NCBI GenBank assembly: GCA_937898415.1
Contig: CALDLA010000107.1
Span: forward strand, 1-6,544
Source: an uncultured Prevotellaceae bacterium
GTDB taxonomy: Bacteria > Bacteroidota > Bacteroidia > Bacteroidales > Bacteroidaceae
Direction of reading: 5' to 3'
DNA: 6,544 bases
Each line of letters starts with the position of its first letter. Position 1 is the stretch's first letter. Both the position numbers and the translations under genes were made by a program. Shown piece by piece: positions 1 to 5,310 of this stretch. Below the pieces are notes generated by a model. That model had not been told where the DNA came from. It did no database searches and saw only the letters and a list, made by a program, of their open reading frames with translations.

Positions 1-1
1 G

Positions 2-868
2 GCGAATGTGGCAACCGTTTCATTCAGTTATACTGCAGGAGGGAGCTCAGCATACCTCGCTAACTGGGGATGGTGGGGATACGGTTGGTCGGCAACCGTC
101 ACCGCTGCCGAAGGATATACCATCACCAAATGTATATTCTATGACGACGCCAATCGTACAGCTACAGACAGCGAAGCTCCCTTTGTAGTAGAAACCACAG
201 AAGAGGATAAGACACCGCAAGTAAATGGTACCCCCATTCTGGCATACACGTCTAAAGGTATAAAAAAGATTGAGGTGTATGGCTATGTTACGCCAACTAC
301 TAATGAGGGAGCAACGGGTGAGTACTGGGCAACGTACTACAACAGTGCACAGGGCTATACGGCTGATGCGAACACTACGGTGTATCAGGCTGCCGTAAAC
401 TCCGACAAGACGGCCGTGGTGCTGACGGAGGTGACGGGACGCGAGATTCCTGCAGGCAAGGGTGTCGTACTGAAGTCTTCGGCTGCGACCATCACGCTGA
501 CACCTGCCACGACGACGGCAACGCTCTCGGGCAACGAACTGACAGGCGTGGATGCTGCCACTGCCGCTCCCTCTAATGCCTATTGCCTCTCGAAAGAAAC
601 CACTGGCTCAGCCAGAGGCGTTGGCTTCTATACGTACACAGCCACTATCCCCGCCCATCGTGCTTATCTTGTGGTGGATGGAGGTCCTTCACTTGCCCGC
701 GGATTCCTGGGCTTCGGCGATGATGACAATACAACGGGCATCAGCCTCCCCGAGGCTGTGGTCATTGAGAATGATGGTCCAATCTACGACCTCTCTGGTC
801 GTCGTATCATAGGACAGCCGCAGAAGGGCATTTATGTGAGGAACGGAAAGAAGTTTGTAATCAAATAA
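2..868 (+). CDS. C-terminal part of a secreted/surface protein with Prevotella-type sorting tail (5' end outside window)
   Basis: The frame is open from the left edge, so this is the last 288 residues of a longer protein; the GTG at 8 is internal and not a start. The visible part begins with an aromatic-rich beta-like stretch (NWGWWGYGWS). It continues through the segment KGIKKIEVYGY and a Thr/Ala/Val-rich beta-sandwich-like region. The end is a tail of the form IYDLSGRRI ... KGIYVRNGKKFVIK. Tails of this pattern (YDLSGRR, then KGIYI-NGKK) close many Prevotella extracellular proteins and resemble type IX secretion sorting domains. From this the protein is probably exported to the cell surface or medium; its catalytic or binding role cannot be read from this fragment. 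It is only 18 nt upstream of the small peptide gene with no terminator-like hairpin between, so the two may be cotranscribed. Family assignment of the tail is fairly safe; the function is unknown. Confidence 0.8.
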   Translation, partial: ANVATVSFSYTAGGSSAYLANWGWWGYGWSATVTAAEGYTITKCIFYDDANRTATDSEAPFVVETTEEDKTPQVNGTPILAYTSKGIKKIEVYGYVTPTTNEGATGEYWATYYNSAQGYTADANTTVYQAAVNSDKTAVVLTEVTGREIPAGKGVVLKSSAATITLTPATTTATLSGNELTGVDAATAAPSNAYCLSKETTGSARGVGFYTYTATIPAHRAYLVVDGGPSLARGFLGFGDDDNTTGISLPEAVVIENDGPIYDLSGRRIIGQPQKGIYVRNGKKFVIK

Positions 869-872
869 TCTC

Positions 873-879
873 AGGAGGA
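873..879 (+). promoter_or_regulatory. Strong Shine-Dalgarno sequence of the small peptide gene
   Basis: AGGAGGA lies 7 nt before the ATG at 887. This is close to a perfect anti-SD match at ideal spacing. Bacteroidota genes usually have weak or no SD, and the other genes of this operon show none, so this site both fixes the start of the 44-residue ORF and suggests that it is translated more strongly than its neighbours. Confidence 0.75.
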
Positions 880-886
880 CAGCATT

Positions 887-1021
887 ATGACACAGCATAT
901 CAACAAGAAGCAATACGAGAAGCTTTCGATGAAGGTAGTCCTGTTGCAGTCGCAGGCCAAACTGCTTGCTGGCTCAGACCAGCCGCTCGGCGGCCCCTGG
1001 CCCGGCGGCAATCCGTGGTAA
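887..1021 (+). CDS. Small Gly/Pro/Trp-tailed peptide, putative precursor of a ribosomally made, modified peptide
   Basis: This is a 44-residue ORF (ATG to TAA). The N-terminal 28 residues look like a leader: a charged, hydrophilic start with KKQYEKLS, then a partly hydrophobic stretch (MKVVLLQSQAKLLAGS). The C-terminal part after the LLAGS motif is SDQPLGGPWPGGNPW, in which GG-PW occurs twice (GGPW and GGNPW). It has no Cys, and the only acidic residue beyond Glu11 is Asp31. Small ORFs with a conserved leader and an LLAGS-like junction are familiar next to similar operons in Bacteroidales (recollection, not searched). It is followed after 4 nt by the nucleotidyltransferase gene and heads an operon with a PqqD-like protein, a kinase-like protein, a peptidase and an exporter, which is the reason for calling it a precursor. 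What modification it carries, and where it is cut, is unknown. A plain secreted peptide or a regulatory leader ORF are alternatives. Confidence 0.7.
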   Translation: MTQHINKKQYEKLSMKVVLLQSQAKLLAGSDQPLGGPWPGGNPW

Positions 1022-1025
1022 AAAT

Positions 1026-2117
1026 ATGAATCATCAAGAAGAGCAACAATTCTACAAACTCCTGCGCCTGTCATTAGGGCTGACGCAGGAGTTTCCTGTT
1101 GACGTGGATGCCGACGGATGGCGACGATTGTATCAGACAGCCATACGCCAGTCGCTCGTCGGTGTCTGCTACAAAGGCGTGTGCCTGTTGCCAGAGGGCA
1201 GTAAGCCGCCTGCAGAGATTGCCATGCAGTGGGCCAGCGAAGCAGAAAGCATCAAAGGGATGAATGAACTGCTATATCAAGAGGCAGCACGGCTGACACA
1301 GGAGTTTGAAGAAAAGGGCCACCGGACAGCAATACTGAAAGGACAGGCCAATGCACGGCTCTATCCCGATAAGTATGCGCGACAGCCCGGCGATATTGAC
1401 ATCTGGGTGGAGGGTGGACGGGAGAGCGTATTGGCTCTGTTGCCCAACCATCCGAAGGCCGCGTATCACCATGTGCATCTGCCAAAGAACGAGCTGGGCG
1501 TGACGGTGGAGGTGCATTTCCGCCCATCGTCTGGCAATTTCAATCCGATTACGAACAGAAGGCTGCAACGATGGTTGGAGCGAGAGATACTTCTTGTATC
1601 ACAAGTGGAGGAAGGCTTCTGTGTGCCGTCTGTCAGGTTTGCGCTCGTGATGCAGTTGGCCCATATCCAGCGGCATTTCCTCGGTGGCGGTATCGGGCTG
1701 CGACATGTGTGCGACTACTATTGGCTATTGCAACATTCAACAGTTGAAGATCGACGTATCGTATCGAGTGTAATAAGGTATTTTGGCCTGTGGCATACAG
1801 CAATGGCACTGATGTGGGTACTCGGTGAGGTGTTGCGGTTAGATAAAACGCTTATGCTGAGCGTTCCTGACAGTTATCGGGGCAAGTGGATGCTGCGCGA
1901 GATGATGACGGGCGGCAATTTCGGATGGTATGGCCAGCGACAGCAGTACGGACTTTTGCGGCGGGTGTATGAGAGCAAACAGCGGCATCTGCGGCTGATG
2001 AAGTTTGACTTATGGGAGGTTTTCTGGCTGGAGGTGAACTACTGGAAGGCCATTGTGCGGACGCTGCCTACACGCTTCAGGTACAGGACACTATCATTAA
2101 GAGACATTCCAAGATGA
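1026..2117 (+). CDS. Nucleotidyltransferase family protein (NTP_transf_5 type)
   Basis: The 363-residue protein matches the pattern of the uncharacterised nucleotidyltransferase family NTP_transf_5 (PF14907). It has LKG at 104-106, a conserved Tyr/Arg stretch (Arg119), then DID at 123-125, the metal-binding acidic pair of the polymerase-beta-like fold. EVH follows at 162-164, and a GIGLRHVCDYY block lies at about 222-232. The family is expected to transfer a nucleotide from an NTP to an unknown acceptor; here the acceptor may be the small peptide, which is inference from context. The ATG at 1026 is preferred, since the upstream in-frame start at 966 lies inside the peptide gene and would encode an unrelated extension. 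The gene starts 4 nt after the peptide gene without a visible SD, and its TGA overlaps the next ATG (ATGA at 2114-2117). In paeninodin-type lasso clusters a nucleotidyltransferase of this general kind also accompanies a kinase. Cytoplasmic. Confidence 0.85.
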   Translation: MNHQEEQQFYKLLRLSLGLTQEFPVDVDADGWRRLYQTAIRQSLVGVCYKGVCLLPEGSKPPAEIAMQWASEAESIKGMNELLYQEAARLTQEFEEKGHRTAILKGQANARLYPDKYARQPGDIDIWVEGGRESVLALLPNHPKAAYHHVHLPKNELGVTVEVHFRPSSGNFNPITNRRLQRWLEREILLVSQVEEGFCVPSVRFALVMQLAHIQRHFLGGGIGLRHVCDYYWLLQHSTVEDRRIVSSVIRYFGLWHTAMALMWVLGEVLRLDKTLMLSVPDSYRGKWMLREMMTGGNFGWYGQRQQYGLLRRVYESKQRHLRLMKFDLWEVFWLEVNYWKAIVRTLPTRFRYRTLSLRDIPR

Positions 2118-2959
2118 AAGAGGCCAGATATTACGAAGTGGCGGGACATCGGTTCTGCGTCAGCGGCGAGGAAGAAGGCTTTGCCAACTATGAGCCGTTT
2201 GCCTGTGCTGACGGTGAGACCGTATTTGCCTGTGCTGTAGAAAGCGGTGATGCTCCTGAATATGTCGAGGAAATGCGACAGGAGGATGAGGGACAGACGA
2301 TTATCTGCGGACATACGGCTGCAGATGAAGCCGTGTTTGAATTTCATTGGTTGGGCGTAACGGCTGGATGGCTCGCCTGCTCGGACGATTATAGCGAGGG
2401 GCGGCTCATCACTACGGGCCGTCACGTGAAAATGGCGATAAACAATGCACTGATGATTATGTTCGCCCTGGCTACGGCAGACAAGGGCACGGTGCTGTTC
2501 CATGCGGCTGTGGTGAGTTACGAAGGTCGTGGATATATGTTTCTCGGCCCAAGCGGTACGGGGAAAAGTACTCACGCCAGTCTGTGGCAGCGGTATATAG
2601 CGGGCACGGCATTGGTGAACGATGATAACCCGGTGGTGCGTATCGACGAGGATGGTTCAGCGAAGGTCTATGGCTCGCCATGGAGCGGTAAGACACCATG
2701 CTACCGCAACGTGCGCTATCCGCTGGGCGCCATCGTCGTGCTGAGTCAGGCGCCCTACAACAAGATTGAGCGTCTGAGCGGTATCTATGCGTATGCGGCA
2801 CTGATGGAGAGCATCAGCGGCAAACGGTGGGATGAGCGAATAGCCGACGGGCTGCACCAGACGGAGAATGCGCTGGCATCTGCTATACCCGTTTGGCATC
2901 TGGAATGTCTGCCCAACGAAGAGGCGGCAAAACTGTGTAACGAAACCATTACGAGATGA
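2114..2959 (+). CDS. HPr kinase/phosphorylase-like P-loop protein
   Basis: The 281-residue protein resembles the C-terminal kinase core of HPr(Ser) kinase. It has the lead-in VLFHAAVV at 127-134, a Walker A loop GPSGTGKST at 145-153 (Lys151), an NDD acidic motif at 169-171 that corresponds to the Walker B-like aspartates, and GSPWSGKT at 187-194. True HprK proteins have a different N-terminal domain and act on HPr; these HprK-like relatives are frequent in peptide biosynthesis clusters. The paeninodin kinase, which phosphorylates a precursor Ser, belongs to the same superfamily. A role in phosphorylating the small peptide (it has Ser14, Ser22 and Ser30) is inference. The start at 2114 is chosen because it forms an ATGA overlap with the preceding stop; the longer frame from 2012 would run 100 nt into the nucleotidyltransferase gene. 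The gene ends in another ATGA overlap at 2956-2959, so translation of three consecutive genes is probably coupled. Cytoplasmic. Confidence 0.85.
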   Translation: MKEARYYEVAGHRFCVSGEEEGFANYEPFACADGETVFACAVESGDAPEYVEEMRQEDEGQTIICGHTAADEAVFEFHWLGVTAGWLACSDDYSEGRLITTGRHVKMAINNALMIMFALATADKGTVLFHAAVVSYEGRGYMFLGPSGTGKSTHASLWQRYIAGTALVNDDNPVVRIDEDGSAKVYGSPWSGKTPCYRNVRYPLGAIVVLSQAPYNKIERLSGIYAYAALMESISGKRWDERIADGLHQTENALASAIPVWHLECLPNEEAAKLCNETITR

Positions 2960-3387
2960 CCGACAACGAGATCATAGAGGAAGCCATCCGGCTGGTGAGG
3001 GAAGGCGTGAGCGTGACGTTGCCCGTGAATGGCAACAGCATGCTGCCGTTTATCATCGGGGGCAAGGAGAGCGTCATCCTGCAAGGACCGGGATTGATTG
3101 ACGTGGGCGACGTGGTGCTGGCATGGGTGGACGGCTGTCGGTATGTGGTGCATCGCATCATACGCATCGACGGCGACCGCGTGACACTGATGGGCGACGG
3201 CAACCTGGTGGGCACGGAGCATTGTCGGGTGGATGACGTGAAGGCTCGTGTGACACATGTGGTGGATGCGAAGGGGCGTCAACACGATCTATATCATACA
3301 TGGCGGCGGCGGGCTGCAAAGGTGTGGTTTTGGCTGCGCCCCATCAGAAGATATTTATTAGCAATATATCGGAGAGTTAAGAATTAA
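2956..3387 (+). CDS. S24/S26-family serine peptidase, small, without N-terminal membrane anchor
   Basis: The 143-residue protein carries the signal-peptidase-type box NGNSMLPF with candidate nucleophile Ser28. It also has YVVHRIIRI, where His66 would be the general base as in SipW/ER-type signal peptidases, and GDGN at 80-83, corresponding to the late GD(S/G)N box. Unlike bacterial LepB it has no N-terminal transmembrane helix and no Ser/Lys dyad. The C-terminal 30 residues are basic and aromatic (WFWLRPIRRYLLAIYRR) and might lie on the membrane. S24/S26 proteins of this type are typical members of peptide-modification operons, where they may remove a leader, but LexA-like or other roles cannot be ruled out from sequence. 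The start is set by the ATGA overlap with the HprK-like gene, and a 12-nt gap containing a 9-bp direct repeat separates it from the PqqD-like gene. Confidence 0.82.
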   Translation: MTDNEIIEEAIRLVREGVSVTLPVNGNSMLPFIIGGKESVILQGPGLIDVGDVVLAWVDGCRYVVHRIIRIDGDRVTLMGDGNLVGTEHCRVDDVKARVTHVVDAKGRQHDLYHTWRRRAAKVWFWLRPIRRYLLAIYRRVKN

Positions 3388-3395
3388 GAGTTAAG
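3373..3395 (+). repeat. Short direct repeat AGAGTTAAG x2 at the peptidase/PqqD-like junction
   Basis: AGAGTTAAG occurs at 3373-3381 and again at 3387-3395, linked by AATTA. The repeat covers the last codons and stop of the peptidase gene and the short gap to the next gene. Similar A/T-rich GTTAAG/ATTAAG strings are common between genes in Bacteroidales (recollection), so this may be a degenerate copy of such a repeat rather than an operator. Confidence 0.4.
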
Positions 3396-3399
3396 CGTG

Positions 3400-3702
3400 A
3401 TGAAGATTAAAAAAGGATTTGTGCTGCGCGAAGTGTGCAGCGAACGTGTGATTATGGGCGAGGGGCTCGGTGCCATCAACTTCGGCAAGCTGCTGGCGCT
3501 GAACGAGACGGCGGCATGGCTGTGGCAGCAGGCTCAGGCAATGGGCGACTTCACCGTTGAGGCGCTGGCTGAAAAGCTCTGCGAGGAATACGACGTGACG
3601 GCTGACGAGGCCAAGGCCGACGTAGCCGAGATGATAGCCGAATGGCAGAAGGTGGATGTAGTGACCTTAACTGAAAAAGGTTGTCACTTTTTGGAGAGTT
3701 AA
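3400..3702 (+). CDS. PqqD-like peptide-recognition protein with IS-derived C-terminal tail
   Basis: As it stands the protein has 100 residues from ATG 3400 (a GTG at 3397 directly before it is an alternative start). Residues 1-88 follow the PqqD/RiPP recognition element pattern: FVLREVCSERVIMGEG, then the LNETAAWLW core (about 34-42), a FTVEALAEKL helix and EYDVTADEAKADVAEM towards the end. PqqD-like domains bind leader peptides and present them to modifying enzymes, and its partner here is probably the small peptide at 887. Residues 89-100 (TLTEKGCHFLES) and the stop are encoded by the left end of the insertion sequence that starts at 3662. Without the insertion the frame would end ...VDVV-Glu-TGA, giving an 89-residue protein of usual PqqD size. 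Whether the extended form still works is unknown. The predicted native stop overlapped the exporter ATG. Confidence 0.85.
   Translation: MKIKKGFVLREVCSERVIMGEGLGAINFGKLLALNETAAWLWQQAQAMGDFTVEALAEKLCEEYDVTADEAKADVAEMIAEWQKVDVVTLTEKGCHFLES
3658..3661 (+). repeat. Target-site duplication GTAG, left copy
   Basis: GTAG directly abuts the TGAC end of the IS and is repeated at 5303-5306. It belongs to the Val codon 87 and the first base of the next Val codon of the PqqD-like gene. Confidence 0.8.
3662..3690 (+). repeat. IS terminal inverted repeat, end distal to orfA
   Basis: The 29-bp end begins TGACCTTAACTG and finishes TTGTCACTTT. Six positions differ from the other end. It also encodes the new C-terminus of the PqqD-like protein. 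Because the transposase is on the minus strand, this is the conventional right end of the element. Confidence 0.85.
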
Positions 3703-3822
3703 ACTAAACTGGTTATTACTATAATTACTATCTCCCTAAAAGTGTTTACCTCTTTTGATTCTTATAACGATATTGGTTGTCAGTTAGACTGAACAGGTTG
3801 TCTGCATTTTGCTCTTACAACT

Positions 3823-3840
3823 GAAAGGGTTAACCCTTTC
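3823..3840. repeat. 18-bp perfect palindrome inside the IS
   Basis: GAAAGGGTTAACCCTTTC reads the same on both strands with no spacer. There is no T-run on either side, so it does not look like a standard intrinsic terminator; protein binding or cruciform formation are possible. Confidence 0.7.
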
Positions 3841-3889
3841 GCGGCAGTTTCACTGACCAGGTTACGTTCATACCGTTCTGAATCGTGTG

Positions 3890-3897
3890 CAAAGATA
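3890..3897 (-). promoter_or_regulatory. Possible Bacteroidota -7 promoter element facing out of the IS
   Basis: The minus strand reads TATCTTTG followed by CA, a full match to the Bacteroidota -7 consensus TAnnTTTG. No TTTG -33 element is found 19-21 nt upstream. If active it would fire from inside the IS leftward, antisense to the PqqD-like gene. Weak evidence from one element only. Confidence 0.3.
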
Positions 3898-3908
3898 CAC
3901 ACTTTTCT

Positions 3909-4682
3909 TTAAGAATCAGTATTTTCCCAAGGATTTTTCCACATTCGCTGCTGCGGCCCGCTTTGAGTATGCGCTACTGACGGTGTCTGATTCCCGATGC
4001 TCATGTGCGGTCTTTCGTCGTTGTAGAAGGCAATGATGCGGGTCAGTTCCTTCTTGCATGCCTTGCGCGTGGGGATGTTCATCCTGTAGAGCCATTCGGT
4101 CTTCAGTATGCCGTTGGCACGCTCGGCAACAGCATTCTCTAACGGGTCGCCACTCTGCGTCATACTGATTTGCGTTCCCCGGCTTTTAAGGATAGTCACA
4201 TACATCTGGCTGCAATACTGGCAGCCTCGGTCTGAGTGATGTATAAGGCATCTTGCCGTATCGTCGTCGATAGTTTTGTAGGCCATGTTGAGAGCCTCTA
4301 TCGGATATGTCGTTTCAAGTGTCGGTCCGACAGACCAGCCTACAATCTTATGTGAGTACAGGTCTGTGATGAGCGACAGATAGCAGACTCCTTCCGATGT
4401 CTCTACATAGGTGATATCACTGGCCCAGACTTGGTTGGGATGGGTTGGGACGAGATCCTTGATGAGATTAGGATACTTGCGGTAGTTATGTTCTGAATCG
4501 GTCGTCTTGTAACGCCTGCGACGCTTGATGCGCACCATAAGCCCGTGCTTGCGAAGCATCTCTATGAATGCGTCACGGCCAGGGAAACAGCCTGTATCAT
4601 CGAACATCCTCTTCAGAATTGCATGCAGCTTGGACGCCCCCAGTCCAGGATTGGACTTGCGATACTCGCGAGCCTTCTCCAT
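3909..4682 (-). CDS. IS3-family transposase catalytic part (OrfB)
   Basis: Counting from the in-frame ATG at 4682 gives 257 residues. An N-terminal HTH_21-like region (ARQY-type helix, NPGLGASKLHAIL, basic RIKRRRRYKT) is followed by the integrase core. The core residues are Asp89 in WASDITYVE, Asp151 in HHSDRGCQYCS and Glu187 in NAVAERANG, with 61 and 35 residues between them, the IS3 D,D(35)E layout. YNDERPHMSIGNQTP near the end is the usual C-terminal signature. It cuts and joins the element ends. The frame is open upstream of 4682 as far as the slippery site at 4832-4838 (with LSTLCGLFGYSRQAYNKRDD in that stretch), so the active product is most likely the OrfAB fusion of about 449 residues made by -1 frameshifting, not a protein starting at 4682. 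No truncation or stop is seen. Confidence 0.93.
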   Translation of the reverse strand: MEKAREYRKSNPGLGASKLHAILKRMFDDTGCFPGRDAFIEMLRKHGLMVRIKRRRRYKTTDSEHNYRKYPNLIKDLVPTHPNQVWASDITYVETSEGVCYLSLITDLYSHKIVGWSVGPTLETTYPIEALNMAYKTIDDDTARCLIHHSDRGCQYCSQMYVTILKSRGTQISMTQSGDPLENAVAERANGILKTEWLYRMNIPTRKACKKELTRIIAFYNDERPHMSIGNQTPSVAHTQSGPQQRMWKNPWENTDS

Positions 4683-4754
4683 GATGATGGGTTCTATGGC
4701 ATCCTCAGCAAAGCCTTCTTTGTCATCTCGCTTATTATATGCCTGTCTGCTGTA

Positions 4755-4838
4755 ACCAAACAGCCCGCAAAGCGTACTCAGGGCCGCCCCTGAACCGTCT
4801 TTGCGAAGCAGACTTACTGTTTGGTGCCAGATTTTTTT
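4755..4838 (-). promoter_or_regulatory. Programmed -1 frameshift signal: slippery A7 plus nested hairpin
   Basis: On the minus strand orfA reads AGA AAA AAA, giving the heptamer A-AAA-AAA at 4838-4832. Slipping back one base enters the orfB frame (ATC TGG CAC ...). Six nt later three nested complementary pairs follow: ACCAAACAG (4825-4817) with CTGTTTGGT (4763-4755), CGCAAAG (4805-4799) with CTTTGCG (4772-4766), and TCAGGG (4793-4788) with CCCTGA (4783-4778) around a 4-nt loop. The orfA stop TAA (4816-4814) lies inside the structure. Slippery run, spacing and stem match the known design of IS3-family frameshifting. Confidence 0.88.
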
Positions 4839-5257
4839 CTTACAGGGATATTGAAGGTCTGCTCTGCAAGATCAATCATGGTCGAATAGGCATGGGAACG
4901 GAGCTTCTCCAGTTCCAAAGCTTTGCGGAGACGCTTTATCTCCGCGTCTTTCTCCTTTAAGCGTTCATCCTTTGTCTTTGCCATATCATCATCGTCTACA
5001 GGTTCCTGCTGCAAAGGTAATAAATCTTTTTCATTCAGGAACTTGTCCATCCAAGAAAACAGCACTGAACGGTTGCTGATGTGATACTTCTTGATGATTT
5101 TCTCTGCGGCCACACCACTTTCAAGGTATTCACGGACAATTAAAATACGATCATCGTCCGTGAATGTGTAACCTTTCAATTCTACCTCGCGTGTCTCATA
5201 CCATCCTGTAGTTTCATTATACACGCGTTCTGTTCTTGTCTTGTGCTTCATTGTCAC
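4814..5257 (-). CDS. IS3-family OrfA (helix-turn-helix, leucine-zipper protein)
   Basis: The 147-residue product of the upstream transposase frame has a helix-turn-helix-like region at about residues 33-70 (DDDRILIVREYLESGVAAEKIIKKYHISNRSV, given here in pieces: ILIVREYL, AAEKIIKKYHIS, SVLFSWMDKF). A charged coiled coil (KDERLKEKDAEIKRLRKAL region, about 97-118) probably mediates dimer formation with OrfAB. In this family OrfA binds the ends and, alone, often acts as a regulator. The start is taken as GTG 5257 because AGGAGG (5273-5268) lies 10 nt before it; the ATG at 5251 would be 16 nt away. The GTG sits within a hairpin stem (5251-5283). The last codons (RKKSGTKQ) contain the slippery A7 at which part of the ribosomes change to the orfB frame. 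Confidence 0.9.
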   Translation of the reverse strand: MTMKHKTRTERVYNETTGWYETREVELKGYTFTDDDRILIVREYLESGVAAEKIIKKYHISNRSVLFSWMDKFLNEKDLLPLQQEPVDDDDMAKTKDERLKEKDAEIKRLRKALELEKLRSHAYSTMIDLAEQTFNIPVRKKSGTKQ

Positions 5258-5283
5258 TTTCTTTTTGCCTCCTAAAGTGACAA
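5251..5283 (-). promoter_or_regulatory. Hairpin covering the transposase ribosome binding site and start codon
   Basis: TTGTCACTTT (5251-5260) and AAAGTGACAA (5274-5283) are perfectly complementary with a 13-nt loop. On the minus-strand RNA the loop contains the SD AGGAGG and the 3' arm contains the GTG start. The 5' arm is the inner part of the terminal repeat. A transcript entering from outside the element would fold this stem and should translate orfA poorly, while a start inside the end would avoid it. That reading is by analogy with other IS elements. Confidence 0.65.
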
Positions 5284-5302
5284 CTTTTTCTAGTCTAAGT
5301 CA
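5274..5302 (-). repeat. IS terminal inverted repeat, end upstream of orfA
   Basis: Read on the minus strand from 5302, it begins TGACTTAGACTAG and ends TTGTCACTTT; 23 of 29 positions match the opposite end. This is the conventional left end. The flanking GTAG at 5303-5306 is the second copy of the target duplication. Confidence 0.85.
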
Positions 5303-5306
5303 GTAG
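5303..5306 (+). repeat. Target-site duplication GTAG, right copy
   Basis: GTAG directly follows the CA end of the IS and matches 3658-3661. It is followed by TGGAATGA, which carried the original end of the PqqD-like gene and the exporter start. Confidence 0.8.
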
Positions 5307-5310
5307 TGGA

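Larger units (their letters stand above)
3703..3908. other. Non-coding left segment of the IS, with palindrome and repeated GGTTGTC
   Basis: No ORF of substance is seen in these 206 bases between the end of the PqqD-like frame and the end of orfB. The stretch holds an 18-bp perfect palindrome (3823-3840) and two copies of GGTTGTC (3775-3781, 3796-3802) that repeat the core of the terminal repeat (3679-3685). It also has a minus-strand -7-like hexamer near 3890-3897. This is long for the non-coding tail of an IS3 element, so it may hold accessory transposase sites. Confidence 0.6.
3662..5302 (-). mobile_element. IS3-family insertion sequence, 1,641 bp, complete
   Basis: The ends are imperfect inverted repeats: 3662-3690 against the reverse complement of 5274-5302, 23 of 29 positions alike. 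Both start TGAC, and the inner TTGTCACTTT is identical. The element therefore runs TG...CA as is usual in this family. It is flanked by a 4-bp direct duplication GTAG (3658-3661 and 5303-5306), inside the 3-5 bp range of IS3 elements. It carries orfA and orfB on the minus strand with a -1 frameshift signal between them and a D,D(35)E transposase. Subgroup is not assigned. The insertion lies between the PqqD-like and exporter genes in antisense orientation, with all parts needed for mobility apparently intact. Excising it with one GTAG restores an ATGA gene overlap, which independently confirms both boundaries. Confidence 0.92.

Noticed and set aside
887..1021. Lasso peptide precursor
   Set aside because: Kinase, nucleotidyltransferase and PqqD-like partners suggest it, but the tail has no Asp/Glu at position 7-9 after a plausible Gly start, and no cyclase or B2-type protease gene is visible.
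966..1025. Longer start of the nucleotidyltransferase at 966
   Set aside because: The extra 20 residues overlap the peptide gene in another frame and have no family character; ATG 1026 directly follows the peptide stop.
2012..2113. Longer start of the HprK-like protein at 2012
   Set aside because: It would overlap the preceding gene by about 100 nt; the ATGA overlap at 2114 matches the arrangement of the other junctions.
2785..3285. Minus-strand ORFs opposite the HprK-like and peptidase genes
   Set aside because: They are rich in His and of low complexity, without recognisable motifs, and lie wholly antisense to well supported genes.
3823..3840. Intrinsic terminator at the IS palindrome
   Set aside because: The stem has no loop and no T-run follows on either strand.
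3672..5292. Shorter IS limits with ends at TGAAAAAGG / TAGAAAAAG
   Set aside because: These ends leave no target duplication and miss the outer matching bases; the limits 3662 and 5302 give TG...CA ends, GTAG duplication and a restored gene overlap.
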